This document shows, one piece after another, positions 17,135 through 26,654 of a stretch of 64,000 bases of DNA (the first letter of the stretch is position 1; every line of letters starts with the position of its first letter). The stretch lies in NCBI GenBank assembly GCA_030431455.1, contig JAUIJE010000008.1, positions 186,001-250,000 on the forward strand, given 5' to 3'. Source of the stretch: a bacterium. Its GTDB lineage: Bacteria; Myxococcota; UBA727; JAUIJE01. The position numbers and the translations under genes are program-made. The notes beneath the pieces were generated by a model, which was not told the origin of the DNA, did no database searches, and was given only the letters and a program-made list of their open reading frames with translations.

Positions 17135-18588
17135 AGAAGCAGCGCGTACTCCTGGTCGATGACGACGAGCGGCTGGCCGAGGTGCTCTCGTATGCGATGG
17201 AGCAACAGGGGCGCGACGTCACCGTCCGGCACTCTGTCGACGATGCGCTCGGGCTGATGACCGAGGTGCAGACCTTCGACGCCATCATCACAGATCTGCG
17301 TATGCCTGGCCGCGACGGAATGGAGCTGGTGCGAGAGGTTTGCTCGCAGGACGCCCATCCACCCATCATCGTGCTGACGGCGCATGGTTCGGTAGATGCG
17401 GCGGTCGAGGCCATGAAGGCCGGCGCGGCCGACTTCCTATCGAAGCCGGTCAGCCGAGACGTGCTCAAGATGACGCTCGATCGCGTCGTCAGAAGTGTCG
17501 ACCTCGAACGCGAGAACCTAGAGCTTCGACAGCGTCTCGAGGAGCTCTCCAGGGGCGGCGGCCTGATTGCGCAGTCCCGTGTGATGCGCGACGCGCTCGA
17601 TCTTGTTGATCGGGTAGCGCCGACCGACGCCACGGTCCTGATCCGAGGCGAGAGCGGCACCGGCAAGGAGCTGATCGCCAAACGAATCCATGAGGGCTCG
17701 GCGCGCGCCGAGCGGCCCTTCGTGGCGCTGAACTGCGCGGCCCTACCGAAGGATCTCCTTGAGTCGGAGCTGTTCGGCCATGCGAAGGGAGCGTTCACCG
17801 GTGCCAGCGCGTCGCGCAAGGGCCGGTTCGTGGAGGCCGACGGCGGGACCCTCTTCCTCGACGAGATCGGAGACCTCGATCTTGAGCTCCAGGCCAAGCT
17901 GCTGCGTGTGCTCCAAGACGGGGTCGTCGACGTCGTTGGCGGCGGGCAGCAGAAGGTCAATGTCCGTATCGTCGCGGCGACGCACCAGGATCTCGAGGCG
18001 ATGGCTCGAAGGGGCGAGTTCCGAGAGGACCTGTATTTTCGCATTCGCGTCGTCCCGCTCGAACTCCCGCCGCTTCGCAAGCGCGGCACCGACGTCGGCC
18101 TCCTCTTCGCGGCGTTTGTCACACGGGCGGCCGCGGTCGCGGGCCGCGAGGCGCCTGCGATCAGCGCCGAGCTCTTGCAGGAGCTCGACGCGCGCGCCTG
18201 GCCGGGGAACGTCCGGGAGTTGGAGAACGTCGCAACCCGAATGTCGGTGACCGTGGCACCGGGGGCGGCGCTCTCACCCGAGCTGCTCCTCCCCCAAGAC
18301 GGCCGCCTCGACCTTGGGGCGACGAGGCGGCACATCGGATCCTCACTTATCTCCGAACATGAGGTCGCCATCCCTGACGGCGGGCTCCACCTTGAGGAGG
18401 TCGAGCGCGCCCTCATCGTGGCCGCGCTCTCAAAGGCGGGGGGGAACCGTTCGCAGGCAGCGCGCCTCCTCGGCGTCCCAAGGCACTTTCTCCTCTATCG
18501 CCTGGAAAAGTTCCACATTCGCGACGATGAGGTCGATGCGCTCGCTGGCGCGGGGACCGCCCCCATCGTCCCCGTCCCGGGAACGTAG
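17131..18588 (+). CDS. NtrC-family sigma-54 response regulator
   Basis: A 485-residue activator: receiver domain with phosphoacceptor Asp 55 (ITDLRMPG), AAA+ domain with Walker A GESGTGKE (about 172) and the sigma-54 contact loop GAFTGA (about 219), Walker B (TLFLDEIGD), and a C-terminal Fis-type helix-turn-helix (GNRSQAARLLGVPR). It should be phosphorylated by the preceding kinase and open sigma-54 promoters. A sigma-54-like promoter with an upstream dyad precedes the first gene of its own operon, so positive autoregulation is likely. Confidence 0.93.
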   Translation: MKKQRVLLVDDDERLAEVLSYAMEQQGRDVTVRHSVDDALGLMTEVQTFDAIITDLRMPGRDGMELVREVCSQDAHPPIIVLTAHGSVDAAVEAMKAGAADFLSKPVSRDVLKMTLDRVVRSVDLERENLELRQRLEELSRGGGLIAQSRVMRDALDLVDRVAPTDATVLIRGESGTGKELIAKRIHEGSARAERPFVALNCAALPKDLLESELFGHAKGAFTGASASRKGRFVEADGGTLFLDEIGDLDLELQAKLLRVLQDGVVDVVGGGQQKVNVRIVAATHQDLEAMARRGEFREDLYFRIRVVPLELPPLRKRGTDVGLLFAAFVTRAAAVAGREAPAISAELLQELDARAWPGNVRELENVATRMSVTVAPGAALSPELLLPQDGRLDLGATRRHIGSSLISEHEVAIPDGGLHLEEVERALIVAALSKAGGNRSQAARLLGVPRHFLLYRLEKFHIRDDEVDALAGAGTAPIVPVPGT

Positions 18589-18602
18589 CGAGCCCCACGA
18601 GC

Positions 18603-19775
18603 GTGACCTTCCATGTCCTTCTCCCCGTGGTGCTTCTCACGGCATTGGGCTTGGGCGCCGTGGCGACGCGCCTTCGGCTCCCGCGAGTGCTGGGCGAGAT
18701 CGGCGCGGGGTTGGCCCTTGGAGCCGCTGGGCTGGGTCTGCTGACGGGATCTACGCCGGAGATGCAAACCTTCGAGGAGCTCGCGCAGATTGGCCTGTGC
18801 GTACTGCTGTTCCGCACAGGCCTCGAGACTGACCTACGTGACATTCGCCGCGAAGCGCGAGGTGCGATCCTTCTTGGTGGCGCCGGGATGCTCCTGCCGC
18901 TCGTCGGAGGGGTCCTCGTGGCATCCGCATTTGGCGCGGACGGGATGTCAGCGCTCTTCGTGGGAGCTGCCATCTCGGCGACAAGCGTGGCTGTCTCCGC
19001 ATCGGTACTTGGTGAGGCCAAGCTGAATCGGACTTCATCGGCGACCGTGATTCTCGGGGCGGCGGTGGTCGACGACGTGCTCGGCCTCGTGCTTCTTGCC
19101 GCGCTCGTCGGCACGTTGGGAGGTGAGACGTCGCTCGCCGAAGCGGGCGGGTTGGCAGCAGCCAAGGCCGGCGCGTTCCTCGTTGTCGCTCCTCTGGCGG
19201 GTTCGCTTCTCGAGCGGGGGTTGCAGGGTTGGTGGGGACCAGACCGAGGCCGCGGAACGCTCTTCGTCATCGTCGTCAGCTTCTTGTTGCTGACCGCCGC
19301 GGCCGCACACGCCGCGGGGCTTGAGATGATCATCGGCGCGTACGCCCTCGGCCTAGGCATGGGTCGCGCCCTTGACCGAGAGCGGCTGCTCGGCGAGCTG
19401 GACCCACTCCTGCGTCTGTTCACCCCCCTCTTCTTCGTCAGCATCGGCCTTTCGCTCACCCCGGACTCCGTGGGCGGCGGTGACCCTGCGGCGACCTTGG
19501 TCTTCGTCAGCCTTCTTCTCGCCATCGCATGCGCAGGCAAAGTCGGCGTCGCTTGGCTCTTGCCCGAGCTCGATCTTCCCCGCTCTGCGATCGGCTGGGC
19601 GATGGTCCCTCGCGGGGAGGTGGGGTTCATCTTCGCCAAGATCGGGCTCGCTTCGCATGCGCTCAACCAGCGGCAGTTCGGCGAACTGGCGATGGTCATT
19701 GCTTTGAGCACCGTGGTCGGCCCCGTCGCACTGCGGCGACAGCTCAACCATCGATCGAACGAGGCCAGCAAGTGA
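18603..19775 (+). CDS. CPA2-family cation:proton antiporter
   Basis: 390 residues with about twelve hydrophobic helices and no C-terminal TrkA domain. GTG start at 18603. Family hallmarks include LRLPRVLGEIGAGLALG, the LLFRTGLETDLRDI segment and the VVDDVLGLV helix with the Asp pair used for ion exchange. It would swap Na+ or K+ for protons across the inner membrane. It follows the response regulator by 14 bases and overlaps the hydrolase gene (GTGA), so it is part of the copper operon. A role in restoring proton or ion balance during RND pumping is inference. Confidence 0.85.
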   Translation: MTFHVLLPVVLLTALGLGAVATRLRLPRVLGEIGAGLALGAAGLGLLTGSTPEMQTFEELAQIGLCVLLFRTGLETDLRDIRREARGAILLGGAGMLLPLVGGVLVASAFGADGMSALFVGAAISATSVAVSASVLGEAKLNRTSSATVILGAAVVDDVLGLVLLAALVGTLGGETSLAEAGGLAAAKAGAFLVVAPLAGSLLERGLQGWWGPDRGRGTLFVIVVSFLLLTAAAAHAAGLEMIIGAYALGLGMGRALDRERLLGELDPLLRLFTPLFFVSIGLSLTPDSVGGGDPAATLVFVSLLLAIACAGKVGVAWLLPELDLPRSAIGWAMVPRGEVGFIFAKIGLASHALNQRQFGELAMVIALSTVVGPVALRRQLNHRSNEASK

Positions 19776-20641
19776 AACGAGCTCCTCACGTCCTGCACGT
19801 CCACACGAGCGGCGAGGGCGGTCCGTCCGTCATCCTACTGCACGGCTTGGCCGGCTCGTGGCGCTACTGGGCACCGGCCCTCGGCACCATCACCCAGCAC
19901 CGCCGCGCTGTGTGCCCGGACCTTCTCGGTTTCGGTCGGTCAGCGTGGCCAGCAAGGTGCGGCTACACAGTCGACGACCACCTCTTTGCGCTCGAGCACT
20001 CACTCCGGCCGTACTTGAGCGAGCCGGTCGACATTGTCGGGCACTCACTTGGTGCCTTGCTCGCGCTCGAGCTCGCCGCCCGACTCGGTGATCGAGTGCG
20101 TTCGTTGTCGCTCCTCGCCTTCCCCTATTACGACGACGACGAACAAGCTCGCTCGTACGTCCGGCACGCCTTCTGGGGCAGATCGCTCATCGATCATCCA
20201 CGGCAGGCGCGCCTGGCGTGCTCCTTGATTTGCCAGCGACGCCGGGTCTGGAAGCACTTGCTTCCGCCGCTGCTACCAGACGTCCCACGCGAGGTCGTCG
20301 AAGACGGCATGCTCCACAGCTTCGCGTCTGTCTCCCGCACCCTGCATCGGTGCATCATCGAGCACAGGGTGGATGCCTCGGCGACGCGGCTTCAAGAAAG
20401 GGGCGTACGCATGCGCATCGTCGTCGGCGAGGACGACCCAGTGGCGCCGCCTGAACGCGCGAGGGCTTTTGCGTCCCGCTACAGCCTGGCCGAGGTGGAA
20501 GTCATCCGAGGTGCCGAGCACGCCTTCCCCCTCACCCACTACAGCTGGAATCGCCGGATCCTCTCGTGCGGCTGTGGCCCTGAGTGTTCGATGTTCTCCA
20601 TGCCGATGTCCCAGTCGGTCGATGTAGAGCCGGCTGATTGA
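19772..20641 (+). CDS. Alpha/beta-hydrolase
   Basis: 289 residues from GTG at 19772, overlapping the antiporter stop. The catalytic triad is visible: nucleophile Ser in GHSLGALL, Asp in VVGEDDPVAPPE and His in GAEHAFPLTH. The oxyanion region is ILLHGLAGSWRYWAPAL. There is no signal peptide, so it acts in the cytoplasm. The C-terminus carries an extra Cys-rich bit (RRILSCGCGPECSMFSM) that may bind metal. Substrate unknown; the family includes esterases, haloperoxidases and C-C hydrolases. Confidence 0.82.
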   Translation: MKRAPHVLHVHTSGEGGPSVILLHGLAGSWRYWAPALGTITQHRRAVCPDLLGFGRSAWPARCGYTVDDHLFALEHSLRPYLSEPVDIVGHSLGALLALELAARLGDRVRSLSLLAFPYYDDDEQARSYVRHAFWGRSLIDHPRQARLACSLICQRRRVWKHLLPPLLPDVPREVVEDGMLHSFASVSRTLHRCIIEHRVDASATRLQERGVRMRIVVGEDDPVAPPERARAFASRYSLAEVEVIRGAEHAFPLTHYSWNRRILSCGCGPECSMFSMPMSQSVDVEPAD

Positions 20642-20667
20642 CTGATAGCCTACGGATGAAGGGGACC

Positions 20668-23055
20668 ATGATGCTCTGCGATAGCTACCGCCCGCCTGCT
20701 TGCAAACTTGGAACAACCGCACGTCTGGCGGCGCTGATGCTGGTGCTAGGGCTCGGTGCATGCGACGGCTGCGAGGCGCCGGCGGACGGAGGGCCGCCCC
20801 CCTCGAGCGATGGAGGTGGCGATGGCGATGGCGATGGCGATGGCGATGGCGATGGCGATGGCGATGGCGATGGCGATGGCGATGGCGATGGCGATGGCGA
20901 TGTTGATGGTGATGGCGGAGTCACCGCTGGCCCCTCCCTTTGCGACCTCTCTGAGGCGCTTTTCGAGCGCCGGTGCGTGGCCTGCCATTTCGCCGGCGGC
21001 ACCGCGCCCGATCTGACCTACCCGGCCGTCCAGAGCTTGTCGGGCGCCGCCAGCTCGACCTACCCCGACGCGACCCTCGTCGTCGCCGGCAACCCCGACG
21101 CGAGCCTTCTGTATCGCAAGGTGATGGACGTCCAGGACGACGACGAGGGGGAAGCCATGCCGCTGCCGCCCTCACCCGCGGCGACCGCCGAGGAGCGGGG
21201 GCTGCTCCGAGCATGGATCGAGTCGGGCGCTGACAGTTCCTGCACCCCGCCGATCGTCGATGCCGGCATGGCAGACGGTGGCGCGACGGACCCGATACAG
21301 GACGCTGGTCCTCCGCCAGAACCCTTCGATGCAGGGCCCCCTCCGGACGTTTCCGGGCTGCTGCTTCACTGGAGCTTCGACGACGATCCCGCGCAAGAGG
21401 TGCTGGACGAGTCTGGCAACGGGCGGTGGGCGAGGATGGGAATGAGCCCAGCCGCCGACGGCAGCGACCCCATGCGCGTGCGAGGCGTCATCGGTGACGC
21501 CCTCCGCTTCGACGGGTCCGATGACCTCGCCGAAGCGATGGACTTCCCTTCGCCAAGCAGCCTCACCGTGATGGCCTGGATCCGCTTCGCGGACGTCGCG
21601 ACGACCGCCCCCGACTTCATCATCTTGAACAAGCACAACCAGGAGTACGACTTCCGCCTCACCGGCAACGGTGAACTCAGTGGCGGGGTCAACGGCGGCG
21701 GCATCACCGACCCAAGCTACGCGTTCAACGCGCCTTCCAACCGCGGCACCTGGCATCACGTTGCATGGACGTTCGACAGCAACTCCGGCGAGCACGCGCT
21801 CTACCGCGATGGCTTGGTCACACAGACAAACGCGAGCGGCGGCAGCGTCGACGACCAGCCGACCGCCCTCCGGCTCGGGCGCCACAGCCAGTTCGATTTC
21901 GGCACGTTCCTCGGCGACATCGACGAGGTGCGGATGTTCGACCGCGCGCTCCTCGGCAGCGAGGTTCAGGACATCCACGACTACGAACGAATGCTGCTCG
22001 AATACGAGCCCCCCGTCGACTGCAGCGCCGAGGTCGGCCTGGGCATCTATGAGCAGCGGATCGAGCCGCTCGTGACGGGTGGACAACCGACCACCTGCAA
22101 CCAATGTCACCTCAGTGGCGTGTCGCTGGCGGCTTTCGTGCAGCCGACGCCGTGCGCTTCGATGGCTTGCCTTGCTGAACAAGGCTTGGTGGATCTGGAC
22201 GACCCCGGCAGCAGTTCGATCCTCAATCAGATCCTCCTCGCCGAGCCAGACAGCGCGTTGATCACGCCGTCGGTCATCCAGGCCGAGCACGACGGCTTTC
22301 TCGAGTGGATCTCCTGGAGCGCCGCCTGTCAGGACGATGTCTGTGGCCAGCTCGTGAACGCCTGCGCCGGAGGAGCGGACGCCGGCCCGCTTCCTGACGA
22401 TGTTCTGACCCCCATTGGCGCCTGCAGCGAGGCGCAGCTTGGCGCCAGCTTCGAGCTGCTCGTGTACGGGAGCCGGGGCCGGTGCGCCGGTTGTCACGAC
22501 CCGGACGGTCCGCAGTTCCAACCCACTGCGCCGCTGTACATCAACGGGACCGGCGACACGGCCGCGGCGCTGGCGACGATGTACAACCTGATCGGCCTGG
22601 GTGCCGTCGACGCTGACGCCCCACAGGACAGCTTGCTCTTGCTGAAACCTCTCGACCCAGCGGTGGGCGGCGTCGAGCACGCCGGTGGGCCGAAGTTCGC
22701 CGACGTGAACGATCCTTCCTACGTCTCGTTCCTCAGTTGGCTTGAGCTGTACGCACAGTGCTACGCCGACGGCACGCTTCCCGATCTGCCTGAGGCGCCG
22801 ACGGTGGGCATCTTTGTGCCTCAATCCGGTCAGACCGTTGCCGGCGCAGTCACGCTGCGCGGCGAGGCCATCGACCCGCAGGACGGCCTGCTGACCGGTG
22901 CCGCCCTCGTGTGGACCGACAGCGTCGTTGGCTCCCTCGGGACCGGCGACGTGCTCGACGTCAATCTTGCCAGCGGCCCGCACACGGTCACGCTGACGGC
23001 GACGGACAGTGACGACAACATGGTGGAGGCCTCGGTGACCTTCAGCGTCCAGTAG
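20668..23055 (+). CDS. Lipoprotein with LamG domain and cytochrome-type CxxCH motifs
   Basis: About 795 residues. The lipobox LGAC follows a hydrophobic segment, so the mature protein is lipid-anchored; starts at 20656, 20668 or 20671 are all possible. A linker of repeated Asp-Gly is encoded by a hexanucleotide repeat. CxxCH heme motifs lie near residues 103 (CVACH), 477 (CNQCH) and 606 (CAGCH). A LamG/concanavalin-like domain spans about 230-430 (LLHWSFDDDPAQEVLDESGN; DEVRMFDRALL). A C-terminal Ig-like domain (GAVTLRGEAIDPQDG) ends it. The mix of heme and carbohydrate-binding fold is typical of planctomycete and myxobacterial surface cytochromes. It probably passes electrons outside the cytoplasm; the partner is likely the next gene. 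Confidence 0.75.
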   Translation: MMLCDSYRPPACKLGTTARLAALMLVLGLGACDGCEAPADGGPPPSSDGGGDGDGDGDGDGDGDGDGDGDGDGDGDGDVDGDGGVTAGPSLCDLSEALFERRCVACHFAGGTAPDLTYPAVQSLSGAASSTYPDATLVVAGNPDASLLYRKVMDVQDDDEGEAMPLPPSPAATAEERGLLRAWIESGADSSCTPPIVDAGMADGGATDPIQDAGPPPEPFDAGPPPDVSGLLLHWSFDDDPAQEVLDESGNGRWARMGMSPAADGSDPMRVRGVIGDALRFDGSDDLAEAMDFPSPSSLTVMAWIRFADVATTAPDFIILNKHNQEYDFRLTGNGELSGGVNGGGITDPSYAFNAPSNRGTWHHVAWTFDSNSGEHALYRDGLVTQTNASGGSVDDQPTALRLGRHSQFDFGTFLGDIDEVRMFDRALLGSEVQDIHDYERMLLEYEPPVDCSAEVGLGIYEQRIEPLVTGGQPTTCNQCHLSGVSLAAFVQPTPCASMACLAEQGLVDLDDPGSSSILNQILLAEPDSALITPSVIQAEHDGFLEWISWSAACQDDVCGQLVNACAGGADAGPLPDDVLTPIGACSEAQLGASFELLVYGSRGRCAGCHDPDGPQFQPTAPLYINGTGDTAAALATMYNLIGLGAVDADAPQDSLLLLKPLDPAVGGVEHAGGPKFADVNDPSYVSFLSWLELYAQCYADGTLPDLPEAPTVGIFVPQSGQTVAGAVTLRGEAIDPQDGLLTGAALVWTDSVVGSLGTGDVLDVNLASGPHTVTLTATDSDDNMVEASVTFSVQ
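20821..20898 (+). repeat. GATGGC hexanucleotide repeat, 13 perfect copies
   Basis: Thirteen units encode a run of Asp-Gly; imperfect copies flank it on both sides. The unit is a multiple of three, so copy-number change would alter linker length without shifting the frame. The linker sits between the lipid anchor and the first heme domain. Confidence 0.95.
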
Positions 23056-23057
23056 CC

Positions 23058-25214
23058 ATGGGTCCCTTGCCACCAGACCAGGGCACGAATCGCGGCGGTA
23101 GCCGCAGACCGCCAAACGTGCTTCCCCTAATCGCCGTCATCGCGGTGGCAGGCGGCATGGCCTGCCAAGGACGCCCTGATCCTGGCCCTCTACCGCCGAC
23201 GTCGTCCCCACCCATCCCCGCCGACGGGGGCGTCGTTCATGACGGTCCCTGGCTCGTCGACGTCGTTGTCACGGTGGACGGCCTGCCCACACCAAACCTA
23301 CCGGTCCGGCAAGGCGGAGCCTTGACCGTCCACACCACCGACGAACAAGGACGAGTGGTGGTGCCCCTCGACCTCAGCGTGGAGGGCGAGCTGTGGCTGA
23401 TGAGCGCGCACCCTGAGGCCCGCTCAGAAGGCGTTGAACTCAGCCGTAGTGCGCTCGCCACCGAAGTCGAGATCGAGCTGGTGCGTTTCGTCGACGTGGA
23501 CAACACCGACTACCCCTTTCGCGACCCAGGCGAGCCCAAGCGCAATGGAACCGCCGCGCTGTGCGCGCACTGTCACCTCCGCATTAACGAGGGTTGGTTC
23601 GACTCCGAGCATCGCTCGAGCGCAATCAACCCAAAGCTACACGACCTCTACCTCGGCACTGCTTCCTCGCTCGATGAGGCGGCGTGCGCCGCTGCGGGTG
23701 GGGTGTTCAACGCAGGCGGCGTCACAGGCGCGGGGTGTGCCTTCGACGACGGTGTGCTGCACCAGCTCAACGACGATTGCGCGCCAGGCGATCCTTGCGA
23801 CGAGCCCCAAGCCGTCGGGCACTGCGCCGACTGCCATGCGCCGGGGATGGACGGCGACCTCGGCGGCCGCGACCTCCGCGACGCCACGGGCTTCGGGCGC
23901 GACTACGGTGTGCACTGTGAAGCCTGCCACCTCGTGGAGTCGGTGAGCCTCGATGCGTCGCGCCCCGGCGTCGGCGGGAAGCTGCGGATCGTCCGGCCAA
24001 GCGAACCAGGGTTGACGCCCGTGCTCGGCGACTACCGACCGCTCTCCTTTGGCCCCTTTGACGACGTGCCCATTCGCGTCATGGGGGGCGTGAAGCGGGA
24101 GCACTTCACCAACGGCGAGCTGTGCGCCGGCTGCCATCAATACGACCAGCCCGCGCTGAGCGACGCGCTGACGCCCGACGCTGCGCGCTGGCCGTCTGGA
24201 GCACTGCCGGTGCACAGCACCTTCGAGGAGTGGCGCGCCAGCCCCTACGCTGACGTGGCGCCCTGCCAGAGCTGCCACATGCCGCCGCTGACCGACGTTC
24301 TGAACTCAGCCGACCTGCAGATCGACTCGGCAGCCGCTGGCTCAATCGCGGCCGCATGGCCTCGCCCTCCAGGCGCGGTTCGATCTCACGCGTTCCTCGG
24401 CCCGCGCACCGACGACGGCCCCCTACTTGGACTGGCGTTGTTCGCCAGTGTGGCCACCGTGCAGACGGGCGACAATCTTCACGTCGAGGTCACGGTGACC
24501 AACGTCGGCGCAGGCCACGCCGTGCCCACCGGAGAGCCAGGCCGCGCGGTCTTCGTTGCTGTCGATGCACGATGCGCCGAGGCACGGCTCCTGCCTGTCG
24601 GTGGCGACGCCATCGATGACCTGGGAGGCGCGCTCGATCGGCAGGACAGCGGCAGCGATTGGGACGTTTGGCCCGGCGCTGAGGTCGGTGACGTCATCCG
24701 TGTGGTCGCGTTCACCGGTAGCTTCGTCGACTACGACGGCCCGGGGCCGTTCGCGCGCGAGGGCGGGCGCTTCAGCCCTGCAGAGCGCGGTGTCGCGGAG
24801 GTGCATGTGGTGGGCGAAGCCGCCATCACGGCGATCGGTGCAGCGGACGAGCCGGTGAGCTTCGATGCCGAACTCCCTGTTGGCGACCGGGCGTATCGCG
24901 TCCGGCCCTCATCGCTGCCTTCGTCGGACGGCGCACCCATCGCCTGGGCGGGGGCACCTGGCGTTGCCTTCGGGCGGGTGATGGCGGGCAGCGATGGCAC
25001 CCGAGGTGTTCCCCATCATCTCGCCGTCGACGTGGCGAGCGATCGTCGCCTGTTGCCGTTCGCGCCGGTCACAACGTCGCATGAGTTCCTGAGCACGTGT
25101 GCCGACCCCGTGGTGTCGGTGGTCGCTCTGCACCGCGCCTTCCCCTTTGCGCTCCAACAGCAGCGAGGCTGGTCTGACGCCGACCGCCTGATGCTTCGAC
25201 TGGAGATGCCGTGA
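23058..25214 (+). CDS. Pentaheme cytochrome c family lipoprotein
   Basis: 718 residues with an N-terminal hydrophobic segment ending in GGMAC, a weak lipobox. Five CxxCH sites lie at about residues 169 (CAHCH), 256 (CADCH), 287 (CEACH), 356 (CAGCH) and 403 (CQSCH), resembling multiheme cytochromes of the nitrite/tetrathionate reductase-related group. The C-terminal ~300 residues carry no heme and look like beta-rich domains. It starts two bases after the previous gene and overlaps the oxidase gene (ATGA), so three redox proteins are co-translated. It probably relays electrons between the oxidase and another periplasmic or surface carrier; that role is inferred from context. Confidence 0.78.
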   Translation: MGPLPPDQGTNRGGSRRPPNVLPLIAVIAVAGGMACQGRPDPGPLPPTSSPPIPADGGVVHDGPWLVDVVVTVDGLPTPNLPVRQGGALTVHTTDEQGRVVVPLDLSVEGELWLMSAHPEARSEGVELSRSALATEVEIELVRFVDVDNTDYPFRDPGEPKRNGTAALCAHCHLRINEGWFDSEHRSSAINPKLHDLYLGTASSLDEAACAAAGGVFNAGGVTGAGCAFDDGVLHQLNDDCAPGDPCDEPQAVGHCADCHAPGMDGDLGGRDLRDATGFGRDYGVHCEACHLVESVSLDASRPGVGGKLRIVRPSEPGLTPVLGDYRPLSFGPFDDVPIRVMGGVKREHFTNGELCAGCHQYDQPALSDALTPDAARWPSGALPVHSTFEEWRASPYADVAPCQSCHMPPLTDVLNSADLQIDSAAAGSIAAAWPRPPGAVRSHAFLGPRTDDGPLLGLALFASVATVQTGDNLHVEVTVTNVGAGHAVPTGEPGRAVFVAVDARCAEARLLPVGGDAIDDLGGALDRQDSGSDWDVWPGAEVGDVIRVVAFTGSFVDYDGPGPFAREGGRFSPAERGVAEVHVVGEAAITAIGAADEPVSFDAELPVGDRAYRVRPSSLPSSDGAPIAWAGAPGVAFGRVMAGSDGTRGVPHHLAVDVASDRRLLPFAPVTTSHEFLSTCADPVVSVVALHRAFPFALQQQRGWSDADRLMLRLEMP

Positions 25215-26605
25215 GGTACCTCCTCGCCCTCAGCGTCATAGGCCGTGCGTTCGCCGTGCTGGCCATGGCGACTGGCTGCCCTTCGCCGGAGGTCTTCCCC
25301 GACGGTGGCGAGCAGGCATCTCGCGCTGACGCCGGAACCGATGCCGGCGTCAGCGCGGAGCCGCCACCTCCGCCGCTTGTCTCGCCACCCGAGGCGGAAG
25401 ACCTCGACCCAGCCGACGACACGCTCCACGTTCGCCTGGAGGCGGCGCCGCACGTGTGGTCTGCCGGCGGCATCGAAGTGGACGGCTACGCGTACAACGG
25501 GCAGGTGCCCGGCCCCACGCTCCGGCTCAACGTCGGCGACACGCTGGTCGTCGACCTCGACAACCAGCTCGAGACCCCCACGACCATTCACTGGCACGGT
25601 GTCGAGGTCCCGTGGGAGATGGACGGGGCCCTCTGGATGCAGGCGCCGGTCGAGCCGGGCGCGTCCTTTCAGTACCGGTTCACGGTCAACCGTCCCGGCA
25701 CATTCTGGTACCACCCGCACTTCGACACCCATCGGCAAGTAGACGCTGGTCTTTACGGGGCCCTCATCGTCGAGGATCCGAATGAGCCCTCCGTCGACGA
25801 GGAGCTTGTGCTGCTCGTGGACGACATCGGCGAGACCGACGTCAACGGCGAGCCGCTCCCTCGTGTGCGGCCGCGTTGGATAGTGAACGGCCTCCTCTCG
25901 CCACGGCTTGAACGCGCGCTGCCTTCGACGGTGCGGGCGCGGCTCATCAACGTGAGCAACCGTGGCTACCTGAGCCTGTCGGGCGACCTGCGTCAGATCG
26001 CCGGCGACCAGGGGCTGATAGGGACGCTCTCTACGGTCGACAACCTGCTGCTCGCGCCCGGCGATCGCGCGGAGCTCGAGATCCTCGTCGGTGGGGAACC
26101 ACAGACCTTCGAGGCGGTGGCCTTCAGCGCCGCTGGCCCAGGCGTCGACCGCTCCCAAGTCTTGTTCGACGTCGTCGGCCCGGCGTCCGTGCCGATGGAG
26201 GCGGGCTTCGGCGGCGGCGGTATGCCACCGACGTCGGCGACCATCAGTGAGTTCCTCTACGTCTTCAGCGGCGATGAGAGCACGGGTGAGTGGCGCATCA
26301 ACGGCGAGGCGTTTCCCGACATCACGCCCTACGAGATCGACGTGGGGACACCGGTTGAGGTGACGGTCCGGAACAGCTCGACTCGGCGCCACCCTTTTCA
26401 TGCGCATGGCATGCGCTTCGAGGTGCTCGAGGTTGGTGGCGTTCCGCCCGACATCCAGATGGTGGAGGACACCATCGACGTCCCGGTTCAGACTGACGTC
26501 AGGCTACGACTCCTGCCCGAGCACCCTGGCGAGTGGATGGTTCACTGTCACCTGCTCGAGCACGCGGAGGGCGGCATGATGACCGTGCTCCGCGTACGCC
26601 CGTGA
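25211..26605 (+). CDS. Multicopper oxidase, lipoprotein (first copy)
   Basis: 464 residues; MATGC gives a probable lipid anchor. All four copper-ligand motifs are present: HWHG (127), HPHFDTH, HPFHAHG and HCHLLEH near 445 with a downstream Met, so T1 and T2/T3 sites look intact. It belongs to the cupredoxin group that oxidises Cu(I) or phenolics (CueO/CopA/laccase). It is the last gene of a long same-strand run starting at 9008 and is followed by a convergent gene. Substrate not determinable, but copper detoxification fits the operon. Confidence 0.88.
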   Translation: MRYLLALSVIGRAFAVLAMATGCPSPEVFPDGGEQASRADAGTDAGVSAEPPPPPLVSPPEAEDLDPADDTLHVRLEAAPHVWSAGGIEVDGYAYNGQVPGPTLRLNVGDTLVVDLDNQLETPTTIHWHGVEVPWEMDGALWMQAPVEPGASFQYRFTVNRPGTFWYHPHFDTHRQVDAGLYGALIVEDPNEPSVDEELVLLVDDIGETDVNGEPLPRVRPRWIVNGLLSPRLERALPSTVRARLINVSNRGYLSLSGDLRQIAGDQGLIGTLSTVDNLLLAPGDRAELEILVGGEPQTFEAVAFSAAGPGVDRSQVLFDVVGPASVPMEAGFGGGGMPPTSATISEFLYVFSGDESTGEWRINGEAFPDITPYEIDVGTPVEVTVRNSSTRRHPFHAHGMRFEVLEVGGVPPDIQMVEDTIDVPVQTDVRLRLLPEHPGEWMVHCHLLEHAEGGMMTVLRVRP

Positions 26606-26610
26606 TGATC

Positions 26611-26626
26611 GGCGCGGTCGCGCGCC
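26611..26626. terminator. Hairpin between convergent operons
   Basis: GGCGCG-GTCG-CGCGCC forms a perfect six-base stem four bases after the end of the plus operon and before the end of the minus operon. No T run follows, so it may only aid Rho-dependent ending. Weak. Confidence 0.3.
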
Positions 26627-26654
26627 ACGCGCTCGGCCCCGTCTCAACGCAGGC

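Noticed and set aside
20821-20898. CRISPR-like array
   Set aside because: The repeats are six bases with no spacers and lie in frame in a coding region, so this is a simple-sequence tract.
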